This document shows positions 6,357 to 15,116 of a stretch of 19,871 nt of DNA, one piece after another. This stretch comes from an uncultured Oscillospiraceae bacterium (GTDB lineage: Bacteria > Bacillota > Clostridia > Oscillospirales > Oscillospiraceae), in assembly GCA_910589085.1 (NCBI GenBank), contig CAJUSG010000049.1, forward strand, positions 1 to 19,871. The letters are read 5' to 3'. Position 1 is the stretch's first letter; every line of letters starts with the position of its first letter. The notes beneath the pieces are model-generated. The model was not told the origin of the DNA, did not search any database, and saw only the letters and a list, made by a program, of their open reading frames with translations. The position numbers were made by a program, and so were the translations under genes.

Positions 6357-7874
6357 ATGCAGGAAGGCGCAGTATTGGAAATGCGCGGCATCTGCAAGTA
6401 CTTCCCCGGTGTGCGCGCCCTTCAGGATGTGGACTTCACCCTGCGGGAGGGGGAAATTCATGCCCTGATGGGGGAAAACGGCGCAGGCAAGTCCACCCTG
6501 ATTAAGGTGCTTACCGGCGTGTACCCCAAGGACGGGGGCGAGGTCCACATTCGGGGCCTGGAGGGCGCCGCGGTCATCCGCTCCCCCCAGGACGCCCAGA
6601 ACGCCGGCATCAGCACCGTCTATCAGGAGATTACCCTGTGCCCCAACCTGACGGTGGCGGAGAATATGTACATTGGCCGGACCAAGGGCGCTGTGACCAA
6701 CTGGAGGCGGATGAACAGCGGCGCGGGCAAGATTTTGGAGAGCTTGGGCATTCCCGCCAGCCCCAGGCAGCAGCTGGGCTCCTGCTCCATCGCGGTGCAG
6801 CAGATGGTGGCCATCGCCCGGGCGGTGGATATGGAGTGCAAGGTGCTCATTCTGGATGAGCCCACCTCCTCCCTGGATGAGCAGGAGGTGGTGAAGCTCT
6901 TCGGCCTGATGCGGGACCTGAAGGCCAAGGGTGTGGGCATCATCTTCGTTACCCACTTCCTGGAACAGGTCTATGAGGTCTGCGACCGGATCACCGTCCT
7001 CCGGGACGGCCAGCTGGTGGGCGAGTATGTCATCGGGGATCTGCCCCGGGTTCAGCTGGTGTCCAAGATGCTGGGCAAGGAGCTGGATGACATGGCCGAC
7101 ATCAAGGGCGAGACCGGCGGCGTGGCCATCAGCCAGGAGGGCGCCCCCATGCTGGAGGCCCAGGACCTGTGTAGCAGCGCGGGGATCAAGCCCTTCGACT
7201 TCTCCATCCGCAGGGGCGAGGTCAACGGCTTCACCGGCCTGCTGGGCTCGGGACGCAGCGAGTGCGTCCGGGCCATCTTCGGCGCCGACCACATCACCGG
7301 CGGCAGCGTGAAGATGGACGGTAAGGCGGTCAAAATCAAAAAACCCCTGGACGCCATGAAGCAGGGCATCGGCTATCTGCCCGAGGACCGGAAGGGGGAC
7401 GGCATCGTAGGCGACCTGTCCGTCCGGGAAAACATCATCCTGGCCTATCAGGTGATGAAGGGCTTCTTCCGGCCTGTCTCCCGCGCCCAGGCGGAGGCCT
7501 TCGCCGACGAGTACATCAAGCTGCTGGAGATTAAGACCGCCTCGGCCGACACCCCCATCAAGTCGCTGTCCGGCGGCAACCAGCAGAAGTGCATCCTGGC
7601 CCGGTGGCTGCTCACCGACCCCAAATACCTGATTCTGGACGAGCCAACCCGGGGCATCGACATCGGTACCAAGATTGAAATTCAAAAGCTGGTCCTCAAG
7701 CTGGCCTCAGAGGGCAAGAGCGTCACCTTCATCTCCTCGGAGATCGACGAGATGCTGCGCACCTGCTCCCGGCTCATCGTCATGCGGGACCGCAAGGCGG
7801 TGGGCGAGCTCAGCGGAGAGGACCTGACCCAGTCCAAGATTATGGCGACTATCGCAGGAGGTGATGAGGAATGA
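6357..7874 (+). CDS. Sugar ABC transporter ATPase, two nucleotide-binding domains
   Basis: This 505-residue protein has the tandem ATPase layout of the RbsA/MglA/AraG/YtfR class and powers uptake through the two permeases encoded next. Domain 1 has Walker A GENGAGKST (39-47), a degenerate signature CSIAVQQM (about 143-150) and Walker B KVLILDEPTS (about 162-171). Domain 2 has a degenerate Walker A GLLGSGRSE (294-302), as usual in this class, the signature LSGGNQQK (404-411) and Walker B YLILDEPTRG (about 424-433). GGAGG lies 9 bases before the ATG. Its stop overlaps the next start by four bases (ATGA), pointing to translational coupling. The arabinose role comes from the operon. Confidence 0.93.
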   Translation: MQEGAVLEMRGICKYFPGVRALQDVDFTLREGEIHALMGENGAGKSTLIKVLTGVYPKDGGEVHIRGLEGAAVIRSPQDAQNAGISTVYQEITLCPNLTVAENMYIGRTKGAVTNWRRMNSGAGKILESLGIPASPRQQLGSCSIAVQQMVAIARAVDMECKVLILDEPTSSLDEQEVVKLFGLMRDLKAKGVGIIFVTHFLEQVYEVCDRITVLRDGQLVGEYVIGDLPRVQLVSKMLGKELDDMADIKGETGGVAISQEGAPMLEAQDLCSSAGIKPFDFSIRRGEVNGFTGLLGSGRSECVRAIFGADHITGGSVKMDGKAVKIKKPLDAMKQGIGYLPEDRKGDGIVGDLSVRENIILAYQVMKGFFRPVSRAQAEAFADEYIKLLEIKTASADTPIKSLSGGNQQKCILARWLLTDPKYLILDEPTRGIDIGTKIEIQKLVLKLASEGKSVTFISSEIDEMLRTCSRLIVMRDRKAVGELSGEDLTQSKIMATIAGGDEE

Positions 7875-8980
7875 CGACCCCCGTGAAAAATCCCGAGACC
7901 CAGGTGAGACGGCCTGACGAGCCTCTGTTCAAGCGGCTCACCCGGCAGCAGCTCTTTATCCCGGTTGCGGCGCTGGCCCTGCTGGTGCTGTTCAACCTGA
8001 TCGCCGACCCGTCCTTTTTCGCGGTCTCCATCAATCAGAACAGCCTGGGCAACCCGGTACTCAGCGGCAATATGGTTTCCGTGCTGGACAACGCCTCCGA
8101 GCTGGTCATTCTGTCCATCGGCATGACCCTGGTGACCGCCTCCTCCGGCGGACAGGACATCAGCGTGGGCGCCACCATGGCCATCGCCGGCAGCGTGATC
8201 CTGCGCATGGTCTGCGGCGGCCAGGTCACCGCCGACACCATGCAGACCCCTCTGATTCTGGCCGTTCTGGCCGGCGTTCTGGCGACCATGCTCTGCGGCG
8301 CCTTCAACGGCGCCCTGGTGGCCTACTTTAAGATCCAGCCCATGGTGGCCACCCTCATCATGTACACCGCCGGCCGCTCCATCGCCGCCTGGATTAACAA
8401 CAACCAGCTGCCCATCATCAACGATCTGGGCTTTAAGTACGCGGGCACCTTCCTCCCCGGCGTCCCGGTTCCCACTCCAATTTTCATCACCGTCCTGGTG
8501 ATCCTGGCCTTCTGGCTGATTTTGAAGTTCACCACCCTGGGCCTGTACACCCAGTCGGTGGGCATCAACCCCAGCTCCTCCCGCCTCAACGGCATCAACC
8601 CCCAGATGGTCAAGCTGCTCACCTATGTGATTCTGGGCGCATGTGTGGCGGTGGCCGGCTTTATTCGGGTCAGCCGCAGCGGCTCCATCAACTACTCCCG
8701 CATCGCAGAGAACATCGAGATGGACGCCATCCTGGCGGTGGCCCTGGGGGGCAACGCCCTGTCCGGCGGCAAGTTCAACATCTACGGCTCCATTCTGGGG
8801 GCCTACGTCATCCAGTTCCTCACCACCACCCTGTATAAGTACGACGTACCCTCTACGGCCCTGCCCGCCTATAAAGCGGTCGTGGTTATCCTGCTGGTGG
8901 TGCTCAGCGCTCCGGTGGTGCGGGAGAAGCTGGCCGGCATGAAGAAAGCGCCGGCCAAGGCAGCAAAGGAGGTGGCCTGA
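7871..8980 (+). CDS. Sugar ABC transporter permease, YtfT/AraH-like (first of two)
   Basis: A 369-residue integral membrane protein of the BPD_transp_2 family. After a hydrophilic N-terminus come about 8-10 hydrophobic segments, the first around residues 29-50 (FIPVAALALLVLFNLIADPS). The class hallmark SSGGQDISVGATMAIAGS follows a helix near residues 75-105. The later LAVALGGNALSGGKFNIYGSILGA segment is the conserved cytoplasmic region that contacts the ATPase. It overlaps the ATPase gene by four bases, and only one base separates it from the second permease. Two different permeases, rather than a homodimer, is the YtfT/YjfF arrangement of the galactofuranose system and related arabinose systems. 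Confidence 0.9.
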   Translation: MTTPVKNPETQVRRPDEPLFKRLTRQQLFIPVAALALLVLFNLIADPSFFAVSINQNSLGNPVLSGNMVSVLDNASELVILSIGMTLVTASSGGQDISVGATMAIAGSVILRMVCGGQVTADTMQTPLILAVLAGVLATMLCGAFNGALVAYFKIQPMVATLIMYTAGRSIAAWINNNQLPIINDLGFKYAGTFLPGVPVPTPIFITVLVILAFWLILKFTTLGLYTQSVGINPSSSRLNGINPQMVKLLTYVILGACVAVAGFIRVSRSGSINYSRIAENIEMDAILAVALGGNALSGGKFNIYGSILGAYVIQFLTTTLYKYDVPSTALPAYKAVVVILLVVLSAPVVREKLAGMKKAPAKAAKEVA

Positions 8981-8981
8981 C

Positions 8982-10028
8982 ATGCCGAATGGGACCGCAG
9001 TTGACAAACAGGGGCGGCTGAAGGAACGGGCCGCCATGAGCGACACCAATCTGCTGCTCACGATCACCATTGTGGTGTTTTTTATCCTGTACCTGTCTGC
9101 CGTGTTTTTCCTGGGCGGCAGCTTCACCAAGCCTCAGAACTTCCTCAACATTTTGAACAACAACGCCTCCCTCATCGTTCTCTCCTGCGGTATGAGCGTG
9201 GTCATGATTACCGGCGGCATCGATATCAGCGTGGGCGGCGTCACCTGCCTGGTGTGCATGACCTGTGCGGTGAACCTGGAACAGCAGGGCGGCAATATGC
9301 TGACTGTCATCCTGATTGGTCTGGGCATCGGTCTGGCCTTCGGCGTGGTCCAGGGCTTTCTGGTGGCCCACCTGGGCATCCAGCCCTTCATCGTGTCCCT
9401 GGCGGGCATGTTCTTCGCCAAGGGCATGACCACCATCGTCAGCAAGGAGCCGGTCCGCGTGACCAACGAGGGCTTTTTAGCGGTAAAGGATATGCGCATC
9501 AACGTCCCCGGCCTGGGCGCCCCCAATAAGCTGGGCGTCTACATCCCGGCCTATGTGGAGGTGGGGGTGGTGGTCGCCCTGGTGGTGGTGGTCCTCCTCT
9601 TCTGCCTGCTGCGCTGGACCAGGCTGGGCCGTGCCTTCTACGCCGTGGGGGGCAACAACCAGAGCGCCAATATGCTGGGCATCAACGTGCGCCGGACCAA
9701 GTTTTTGGCCCATGTGCTGTGCTCCGTGCTGGCCGGGCTGGGCGGCATCCTCTACTTCCTCCACGTGGGCAGCGGCGACGTGGCCAACGGCGCGGGGGAC
9801 GAGATGAACGCCATCGCCTCCTCCATCATCGGCGGCACCCTGCTCACCGGCGGCGTGGGCAACGTGGTGGGCACCTTCTTCGGCGTGCTCAGCCTGAACA
9901 CCATCAAGCGCATCGTCTCCTCCCTGGGCTTTGACGAGGCCTGGTGGTCCAACATCACCGTGGCCGCCATGCTCTGCCTGTTCCTGGTCATCCAGAGCAT
10001 CGTCCTGCTGCGCAAGAACAAAAAATAA
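8982..10028 (+). CDS. Sugar ABC transporter permease, YjfF-like (second of two)
   Basis: A 348-residue membrane permease, partner of the preceding one. The family hallmark MITGGIDISVGGVTCLV is present near residues 66-82. The YAVGGNNQSANMLGINVRRTKFLAH stretch and the late IIGGTLLTGGVGNVVGTFFG segment match the ATPase-docking region. AAAGGAGG lies 9 bases before the ATG at 8982, which supports this start over the internal Met at residue 19. It is only distantly similar to the first permease, so the channel should be a heterodimer. The membrane topology is inferred from hydrophobic runs by eye. Confidence 0.9.
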   Translation: MPNGTAVDKQGRLKERAAMSDTNLLLTITIVVFFILYLSAVFFLGGSFTKPQNFLNILNNNASLIVLSCGMSVVMITGGIDISVGGVTCLVCMTCAVNLEQQGGNMLTVILIGLGIGLAFGVVQGFLVAHLGIQPFIVSLAGMFFAKGMTTIVSKEPVRVTNEGFLAVKDMRINVPGLGAPNKLGVYIPAYVEVGVVVALVVVVLLFCLLRWTRLGRAFYAVGGNNQSANMLGINVRRTKFLAHVLCSVLAGLGGILYFLHVGSGDVANGAGDEMNAIASSIIGGTLLTGGVGNVVGTFFGVLSLNTIKRIVSSLGFDEAWWSNITVAAMLCLFLVIQSIVLLRKNKK

Positions 10029-10040
10029 GGAGGAGTGGCA

Positions 10041-11567
10041 ATGAGAACCTGTTTAGGACTGGAGCTGGGCTCCACCCGGATCAAGGCCGTCACCATCGAC
10101 GGCGGCTTCAGGCCCGTCTCCTCCGGGGACTACACCTGGGCCTCCGCCTATGAGAACGGCATCTGGACCTACTCCCTGGACGAGGTGTGGACCGGCCTGA
10201 GGGCCGCCCTGTCCCAGGTGGAAGACCGGCAGGACATCGCCGCCGCCGGGGTGTCCGCCATGATGCACGGCTATCTGGCCTTCGACAAGGACTGGAAGCT
10301 CCTCACCCCCTTCCGCACCTGGCAGAACACCATCACCGGAGAAGCCGCAGCCGAGCTGACCGGGCTCTTCGGCTTCAACATCCCCCAGCGGTGGTCCATC
10401 GCCCACCTGTATCAGGCCATCCTGAACAAGGAGGAGCACATCCCCCAGGTGGCCCACATCACCACCCTGGCGGGGTACATCCACTACATGCTCACCGGGG
10501 TCAACGCCGTGGGCGTGGGCGAGGCCAGCGGCATGTTCCCCATCGACAGCGCTGCCCTGGACTATGACGCCGGGATGGTAGGGAAGTTTGACGCGCTGGT
10601 AAAAGACCGTGGGCTGCCCTGGACGCTGGAGGATATCCTTCCTGACGTCCTCCCCGCGGGCGCGGACGCGGGAGCGCTCACCGAAGAGGGCTTCAGGATG
10701 CTGGACGGCCTGCTCCCCGCCGGGGTCCCCTTCGCCCCCGCCGAGGGGGACGCGGGCACCGGCATGACCGCCACCAACGCCGTCGCCCCCCGCACGGGCA
10801 ATGTGTCCGCCGGAACCTCTATCTTCTCTATGGTGGTGCTGGAGCACCCCCTGGAGAGGGTCTATGAGGAGATCGACCTGGTTACCACCCCCACCGGGGC
10901 CCCCGTGGCCATGGTCCACTGCAACAACTGCACCAACGACACCAACGCCTGGGTGGGCGTTCTGGGGGAGACGGCCAGGCTGTTCGGGGCAGAGCCCTCC
11001 GCCGGCGAGCTGTACACCAGGCTCTACGAGAAGAGCCTGGAGGGGGACCCGGACTGCGGCGGCGTGCTGGTGTGCAACTACCTGGCCGGGGAGGGGGTCA
11101 CCCATATGGACGCAGGCCGTCCCCTGGCGGCCCGCACCCCCGAGAGTAAATTCACCCTGGCCAACTTCTTCCGGGCACAGCTCTATTCCACCATGTCCAC
11201 CCTGAAGATCGGCATGGATATCCTGGCCGCGGAACATGTGGCCATCGACTCCCTCACCGGCCACGGCGGACTGTTCAAAACCCCCGTGGTGGGCCAGAGC
11301 TACATGGCCGCCGCCTGCGGCGCCCCCGTCACCTGCATGGAGACCGCCGGAGAGGGCGGGCCCTACGGCATGGCCCTGCTGGCCTCCTTCCTGCTGAACA
11401 GGGAGGGCGGGGAGCGCCTGGAGGACTTCCTGTCCAAGAAGGTCTTTGCCGGGGTATCCGGCTCCACCATCCAGCCCGACCCCGCCTGCGTGGAGGGCTT
11501 CAATGCCTACATCCAGCGGTACAAGGCCCTGCTGGAGGTGGAGAAGACCGCTGTAGCTGTTTTGTAA
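10041..11567 (+). CDS. FGGY-family carbohydrate kinase, probable L-ribulokinase
   Basis: A 508-residue sugar kinase of the FGGY family. The N-terminal phosphate motif is LELGSTRIKAV (about 7-17), with Glu where most FGGY kinases have Asp. The probable catalytic base lies in EGDAGTG (about D237), and a second nucleotide motif NVSAGTS is near 254-260. It sits directly before araA and araD where AraB would be, yet it does not read like classical AraB. The reaction inferred from position is ATP plus L-ribulose to L-ribulose 5-phosphate, matching the non-AraB ribulokinases (AraK) reported in clostridia. The start at 10041 is chosen because AAGGAGGA ends 6 bases upstream; an earlier GTG at 10035 overlaps that site. 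Xylulokinase or gluconokinase activity cannot be excluded by eye. Confidence 0.82.
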   Translation: MRTCLGLELGSTRIKAVTIDGGFRPVSSGDYTWASAYENGIWTYSLDEVWTGLRAALSQVEDRQDIAAAGVSAMMHGYLAFDKDWKLLTPFRTWQNTITGEAAAELTGLFGFNIPQRWSIAHLYQAILNKEEHIPQVAHITTLAGYIHYMLTGVNAVGVGEASGMFPIDSAALDYDAGMVGKFDALVKDRGLPWTLEDILPDVLPAGADAGALTEEGFRMLDGLLPAGVPFAPAEGDAGTGMTATNAVAPRTGNVSAGTSIFSMVVLEHPLERVYEEIDLVTTPTGAPVAMVHCNNCTNDTNAWVGVLGETARLFGAEPSAGELYTRLYEKSLEGDPDCGGVLVCNYLAGEGVTHMDAGRPLAARTPESKFTLANFFRAQLYSTMSTLKIGMDILAAEHVAIDSLTGHGGLFKTPVVGQSYMAAACGAPVTCMETAGEGGPYGMALLASFLLNREGGERLEDFLSKKVFAGVSGSTIQPDPACVEGFNAYIQRYKALLEVEKTAVAVL

Positions 11568-11577
11568 AACGGCCCGC

Positions 11578-11690
11578 AGGGGCGGATAATGTCCGCCCGC
11601 CAGCCCGGTTCCTAATCTTAGGGGCGGCGCGCCGGGGTCGTCGCGCCCTACAGGGTATTGTGTAGGGGCCGACGACCCGGCGGCCCGCTC
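11578..11690. repeat. Palindromic repeat cluster between the kinase gene and araA
   Basis: Two elements fill most of this 157-base gap. One is the hairpin GGGCGGA (11580-11586) / TCCGCCC (11592-11598). The other is a large inverted pair: a GCGCCGGGGTCGTCGCGCCCTACAG-type arm (11620-11653) faces a TGTAGGGGCCGACGACCC-type arm (11661-11690) across 7 bases. The same modules recur after araA in different order. They resemble dispersed extragenic palindromes of high-GC Clostridia and do not encode protein. Confidence 0.75.
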
Positions 11691-11724
11691 TCCCAGATTC
11701 CAAAAATATGAGGAGGAACATCCA

Positions 11725-13191
11725 ATGAACAAATATTCCTTTTGGTTCGTAGTCGGCAGTCAGTTCCTGTACGGCCCCGAGGTGCTGGAGACGGTGGCGG
11801 CCCGGGCCCAGGAGATGGCCGACAAGCTCAGCAAGGCCCTGCCCTTCCCCCTGATCTACAAGGTGACCGCCAAGACCAACCAGGAGATCGCCGACGTGGT
11901 GAAGGAGGCCAACTACGACGACACCTGCGCCGGCATCATCACCTGGTGCCACACCTTCTCCCCCTCCAAGATGTGGATCAACGGCTTTGCCAATCTTCAA
12001 AAGCCCTACTGCCACTTCGCCACCCAGTACAACCGGGAGATCCCCAACGAGGAGATCGACATGGACTTCATGAACCTGAACCAGGCCGCCCACGGCGACC
12101 GGGAGCACGGGTTTATCGCCGCCCGCCTGCGTATGCCCCGGAAGGTCATCGCCGGTCACTGGCAGGACCAGTCCGTCCGGGAGCGCATCGGAAGCTGGAT
12201 GAGGGCCGCCGTGGGCGTGGCCGTGTCCAGGGGCTTGAAAGTGATGCGGTTTGGTGATAATATGAGAGAAGTGGCCGTCACCGAGGGCGACAAGGTGGAG
12301 GTCCAGGCCAAGCTGGGCTGGCAGGTGAACACCTGGGCGGTGGGCGACCTGGTGAAGGTGATGGACGCCGTCACCGAGGAGGAGATCGACGCCCTGATGG
12401 AGACCTACAAGGCCAGCTATGACATCGCCACCGATAAAATCGACCATATCCGCTATCAGGCCCGGGAAGAGATCGCCATGAAGAAAATGCTGGACGAGCA
12501 GGGCTGCAGGGCCTTCTCCAACACCTTCCAGGACCTGTACGGCATGGAGCAGCTCCCCGGACTGGCCTCCCAGCACCTGATGGCCCAGGGCTACGGCTAC
12601 GGCGGCGAGGGCGACTGGAAGGTGGCCGCCATGACCGCCATCATGAAGGCTATGGGCGAGGGCGGAAACGGCTGTTCCCTGTTTATGGAGGACTACACCT
12701 ATAACCTGGTGGAGGGCAGGGAGTACTCCCTGGGGGCCCACATGCTGGAGGTCTGTCCCTGCTGTGCGGCGGAAAAACCCCGGATTGAGACCCACCACTT
12801 GGGGATCGGCATGAACGAGAAGGATCCCGCCCGCCTGGTCTTCGAGGGCAAGGAGGGGGACGCTATCGTGGTCTCCCTCATCGACATGGGGGGCCGTCTG
12901 CGGCTGATCTGCCAGGATATCCACTGCGTCAAGCCCATTCTGCCCATGCCCAACCTGCCCGTGGCCCGGGTGATGTGGCAGGCCGAGCCCTCCCTCACCA
13001 CCGGGGTGGAGTGCTGGATTACCGCCGGGGGCGCGCACCACACCGTCCTCAGCTACGACGTCACCGCCGAGCAGATGCGGGATTGGGCCAACATGCTGGA
13101 CATCGAGTTTGTCCACATCACCAGGGACACCACCGTGGAAAGCCTGGAGCATGACCTGTTCCTGTCCGATCTGGCCTGGAAGCTGAAATAA
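11725..13191 (+). CDS. araA: L-arabinose isomerase
   Basis: This 488-residue enzyme converts L-arabinose to L-ribulose, the first committed step. Identification rests on FWFVVGSQFLYGPE at the start, IITWCHTFSPSKMWI, and PYCHFATQYNREIP. The metal and catalytic residues are visible: E295 in GGEGDWK, E322 in FMEDYTYN, H339 in LGAHMLEVCP and H438/H439 in GGAHHT, the counterparts of E306, E333, H350 and H450 in E. coli. Length is close to the usual 495-500. AGGAGGA lies about 7 bases before the ATG. Repeats flank it on both sides, so its spacing in the operon is looser than its neighbours'. It depends on Mn2+ in the family and should form hexamers in the cytoplasm. Confidence 0.97.
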   Translation: MNKYSFWFVVGSQFLYGPEVLETVAARAQEMADKLSKALPFPLIYKVTAKTNQEIADVVKEANYDDTCAGIITWCHTFSPSKMWINGFANLQKPYCHFATQYNREIPNEEIDMDFMNLNQAAHGDREHGFIAARLRMPRKVIAGHWQDQSVRERIGSWMRAAVGVAVSRGLKVMRFGDNMREVAVTEGDKVEVQAKLGWQVNTWAVGDLVKVMDAVTEEEIDALMETYKASYDIATDKIDHIRYQAREEIAMKKMLDEQGCRAFSNTFQDLYGMEQLPGLASQHLMAQGYGYGGEGDWKVAAMTAIMKAMGEGGNGCSLFMEDYTYNLVEGREYSLGAHMLEVCPCCAAEKPRIETHHLGIGMNEKDPARLVFEGKEGDAIVVSLIDMGGRLRLICQDIHCVKPILPMPNLPVARVMWQAEPSLTTGVECWITAGGAHHTVLSYDVTAEQMRDWANMLDIEFVHITRDTTVESLEHDLFLSDLAWKLK

Positions 13192-13193
13192 GC

Positions 13194-13363
13194 CTGTAGG
13201 GGCCGACGACCCGGCGGCCCGCTCTTTTCCGCTGCTGCGGTGTTGGAGAGCGGCGCGCCGGGGTCGTCGCGCCCTACAGCCGCTGCCTTGCAGGGGCGGA
13301 TATTATCCGCCCGTATGAAAATCAGGCGGCGTAAAAAACGGGCGGGTAATACCCGCCCCTACA
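13194..13363. repeat. Palindromic repeat cluster between araA and araD
   Basis: This cluster contains the inverted pair CTGTAGGGGCCGACGACC... (13194-13224) and ...GGGGTCGTCGCGCCCTACAG (13248-13279). These are the two arms seen before araA, in the opposite order and with a 23-base loop. Two short hairpins follow: GGGCGGA/TCCGCCC (13294-13312) and GGGCGGGT/ACCCGCCC (13340-13358). The second is an inverted copy of the first with compensating base pairs. It starts two bases after the araA stop and ends 20 bases before the araD start. Confidence 0.75.
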
Positions 13364-13383
13364 CACGAAAACGAGGTGCAATG

Positions 13384-14082
13384 ATGTTAGAAGCGCTCAA
13401 GCAGGCGGTCCTGGAGGCCAACCTCCTGCTGCCCAAATACGGCCTGGTCACCTTCACCTGGGGCAACGTGTCCGCCGTTGACCGGGAGCGGGGGGTGATT
13501 GTCATCAAGCCCTCCGGCGTGGAGTATGAGGGCATGACCGCAGAGGATATGGTGGTGGTGAGCCTGGAGACCGGCGAGCGGGTGGAGGGCAGGTGGAAGC
13601 CCTCCAGCGACACCAAGACCCACCTGGAGCTGTACCGGGCCTTCCCGGGGGTGGGGGGCATCGTCCACACCCACAGCCCCCACGCCGTGGCCTGGGCCCA
13701 GGCGGCGGAGGACATCCCCTGCTTCGGCACCACCCATGCCGACTACTTTTACGGCTGTGTCCCCTGCGCCCGCCACCTGACCCAGGCTGAGCTGGAGGAG
13801 GGCTATGAGAAAAACACCGGCACGGTGATTGTGGAGACCTTCCGGGAGCGGTGCATCGAGCCCACCGCCGTGCCGGGGGTGGTCTGCGCCAGCCACGGCC
13901 CCTTCGCCTGGGGCAAGGACCCGGCTCAGGCGGTATACCATGCGGTGGTGCTGGAGGAGGTGGCAAAAATGGCCATCCTCACCCGCCAGGTGAGGGCCTC
14001 CGCCGGTCCCGCCCCCCAGCGCTATCAGGACAAGCACTACTTCCGCAAGCATGGCCCCGGCGCCTACTACGGACAGGGCTGA
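13384..14082 (+). CDS. araD: L-ribulose-5-phosphate 4-epimerase
   Basis: This 232-residue class II aldolase-fold enzyme converts L-ribulose 5-phosphate to D-xylulose 5-phosphate, delivering arabinose carbon to the pentose phosphate pathway. It reads very close to E. coli AraD throughout (LVTFTWGNVSAVDRERGV, VIKPSGVEYEGMTAEDMVVV, KPSSDTKTH). Zn ligands H95, H97 (VHTHS) and H171 (ASHGPF), catalytic D120 (THADYF) and Y229 (YYGQ) fall at the same numbers as in E. coli. That register, and GAGG 7 bases upstream, favour the second of two adjacent ATGs (13384) over the first (13381). The stop overlaps the Shine-Dalgarno of galM, so the two are coupled. Confidence 0.96.
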   Translation: MLEALKQAVLEANLLLPKYGLVTFTWGNVSAVDRERGVIVIKPSGVEYEGMTAEDMVVVSLETGERVEGRWKPSSDTKTHLELYRAFPGVGGIVHTHSPHAVAWAQAAEDIPCFGTTHADYFYGCVPCARHLTQAELEEGYEKNTGTVIVETFRERCIEPTAVPGVVCASHGPFAWGKDPAQAVYHAVVLEEVAKMAILTRQVRASAGPAPQRYQDKHYFRKHGPGAYYGQG

Positions 14083-14096
14083 GGAGGAGACGGACA

Positions 14097-15104
14097 ATGA
14101 ACGAAGAAAACAGAACCCTTTTTGGACATATGCCGGACGGAACCGCGGTGGGAGAGATTGTCCTGACCGACGGGGCCCTCTCCTGCGGCGTGATTACCTA
14201 CGGCGGCGCCCTGCGCTTTTTGACCGTGCCCGGCCAGACGGGCGGTCCGGTGGATGTGGTGCTGGGCTTTGACACGCTGGAGGACTATATCCGCCAGGAC
14301 AAGTATATGGGCGCGCTGGTGGGCCGGTACGGCAACCGCATCGGCGGCAGCCGCTTTGCGCTGGAGGGACAGGAGTATCCCCTGCGGGCCAACGACGGCC
14401 CCAACCACCTCCACGGCGGGCCGGAGGGCTTTGACAAGAAAGTCTGGCAGGTCCGCGCCCAGACCAGAAGCTCGGTGTCGCTGTCGCTGTTCAGCCCCGA
14501 CGGCGAGGAGGGCTACCCGGGCAATCTGGAGGTCACCGTGACCTACACCCTGAGAGGACAGGGGCTGGAGATTGCCTACCGGGCCAGAAGCAGCAGGACT
14601 ACCCTGTGCAACCTGACCAACCACGCCTACTTCAACCTGTCAGGGCACGGGAGCGGGTCCATCGAGGGACAGCACATTCAGCTGCCGGCCAGCCGGTATA
14701 CGCCGGTGGGAGAGGGACTGATCCCCACCGGCGCGGTGGACCCGGTGGAGGGCACCCCCATGGACCTGCGGGAGCTCCAGCCCATCGGCAGGCGGGAGTA
14801 TGACAACAACTGGGCGGTTGACGGCTGGGACGGCACGCTGCGCCTCGCCGCCCGGGCCTGGTCGCCCGACACGGGCGTCCGGATGGAGGTGCTGACCACC
14901 ATGCCCGGCATCCAGTTCTATACCGGGAACTTTTTGGACGGCTGCCCCCGCGGCAAGGGGGGCGCGCCCTACGGAAAGGGCGGGGCCTTCTGCCTGGAGA
15001 CCCAGTATTTTCCCGATTCCCCCAACCATCCGGACTTCCCCAGCGCCGTTCTGGCCGCCGGAGAGGTATTTGAGAGCAAGACTGTCTACCGCTTTGAGGC
15101 GTGA
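14097..15104 (+). CDS. galM: Aldose 1-epimerase (mutarotase), GalM-like
   Basis: This 335-residue beta-sandwich enzyme interconverts alpha and beta anomers of free aldoses. Conserved residues are H106 in NHLHGG, H176 in TNHAYFNL, the YDNNW site near 236-240, and catalytic E301 in LETQYFPDSPN. GAGGAGG lies 8 bases before the ATG and overlaps the araD stop. As the last gene of the arabinose operon it probably supplies the anomer that AraA prefers, or handles sugar released by a glycosidase; similar genes in pentose operons are not galactose-specific. A clear terminator follows. The exact sugar is inferred. Confidence 0.92.
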   Translation: MNEENRTLFGHMPDGTAVGEIVLTDGALSCGVITYGGALRFLTVPGQTGGPVDVVLGFDTLEDYIRQDKYMGALVGRYGNRIGGSRFALEGQEYPLRANDGPNHLHGGPEGFDKKVWQVRAQTRSSVSLSLFSPDGEEGYPGNLEVTVTYTLRGQGLEIAYRARSSRTTLCNLTNHAYFNLSGHGSGSIEGQHIQLPASRYTPVGEGLIPTGAVDPVEGTPMDLRELQPIGRREYDNNWAVDGWDGTLRLAARAWSPDTGVRMEVLTTMPGIQFYTGNFLDGCPRGKGGAPYGKGGAFCLETQYFPDSPNHPDFPSAVLAAGEVFESKTVYRFEA

Positions 15105-15116
15105 GGGCAGAGAGAG

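Noticed and set aside
7682..9130. 482-codon minus-strand ORF over the transporter genes
   Set aside because: His/Gly/Gln-rich shadow of the ATPase and permease genes, whose motifs are unmistakable.
10053..11732. 559-codon minus-strand ORF over the kinase gene
   Set aside because: Shadow frame opposite the FGGY kinase, running through the palindromic repeats; no recognisable motifs.
11578..13363. CRISPR array in the repeats flanking araA
   Set aside because: The repeats are few, palindromic, of unequal spacing and in mixed orientation; there are no regular spacers or cas genes.
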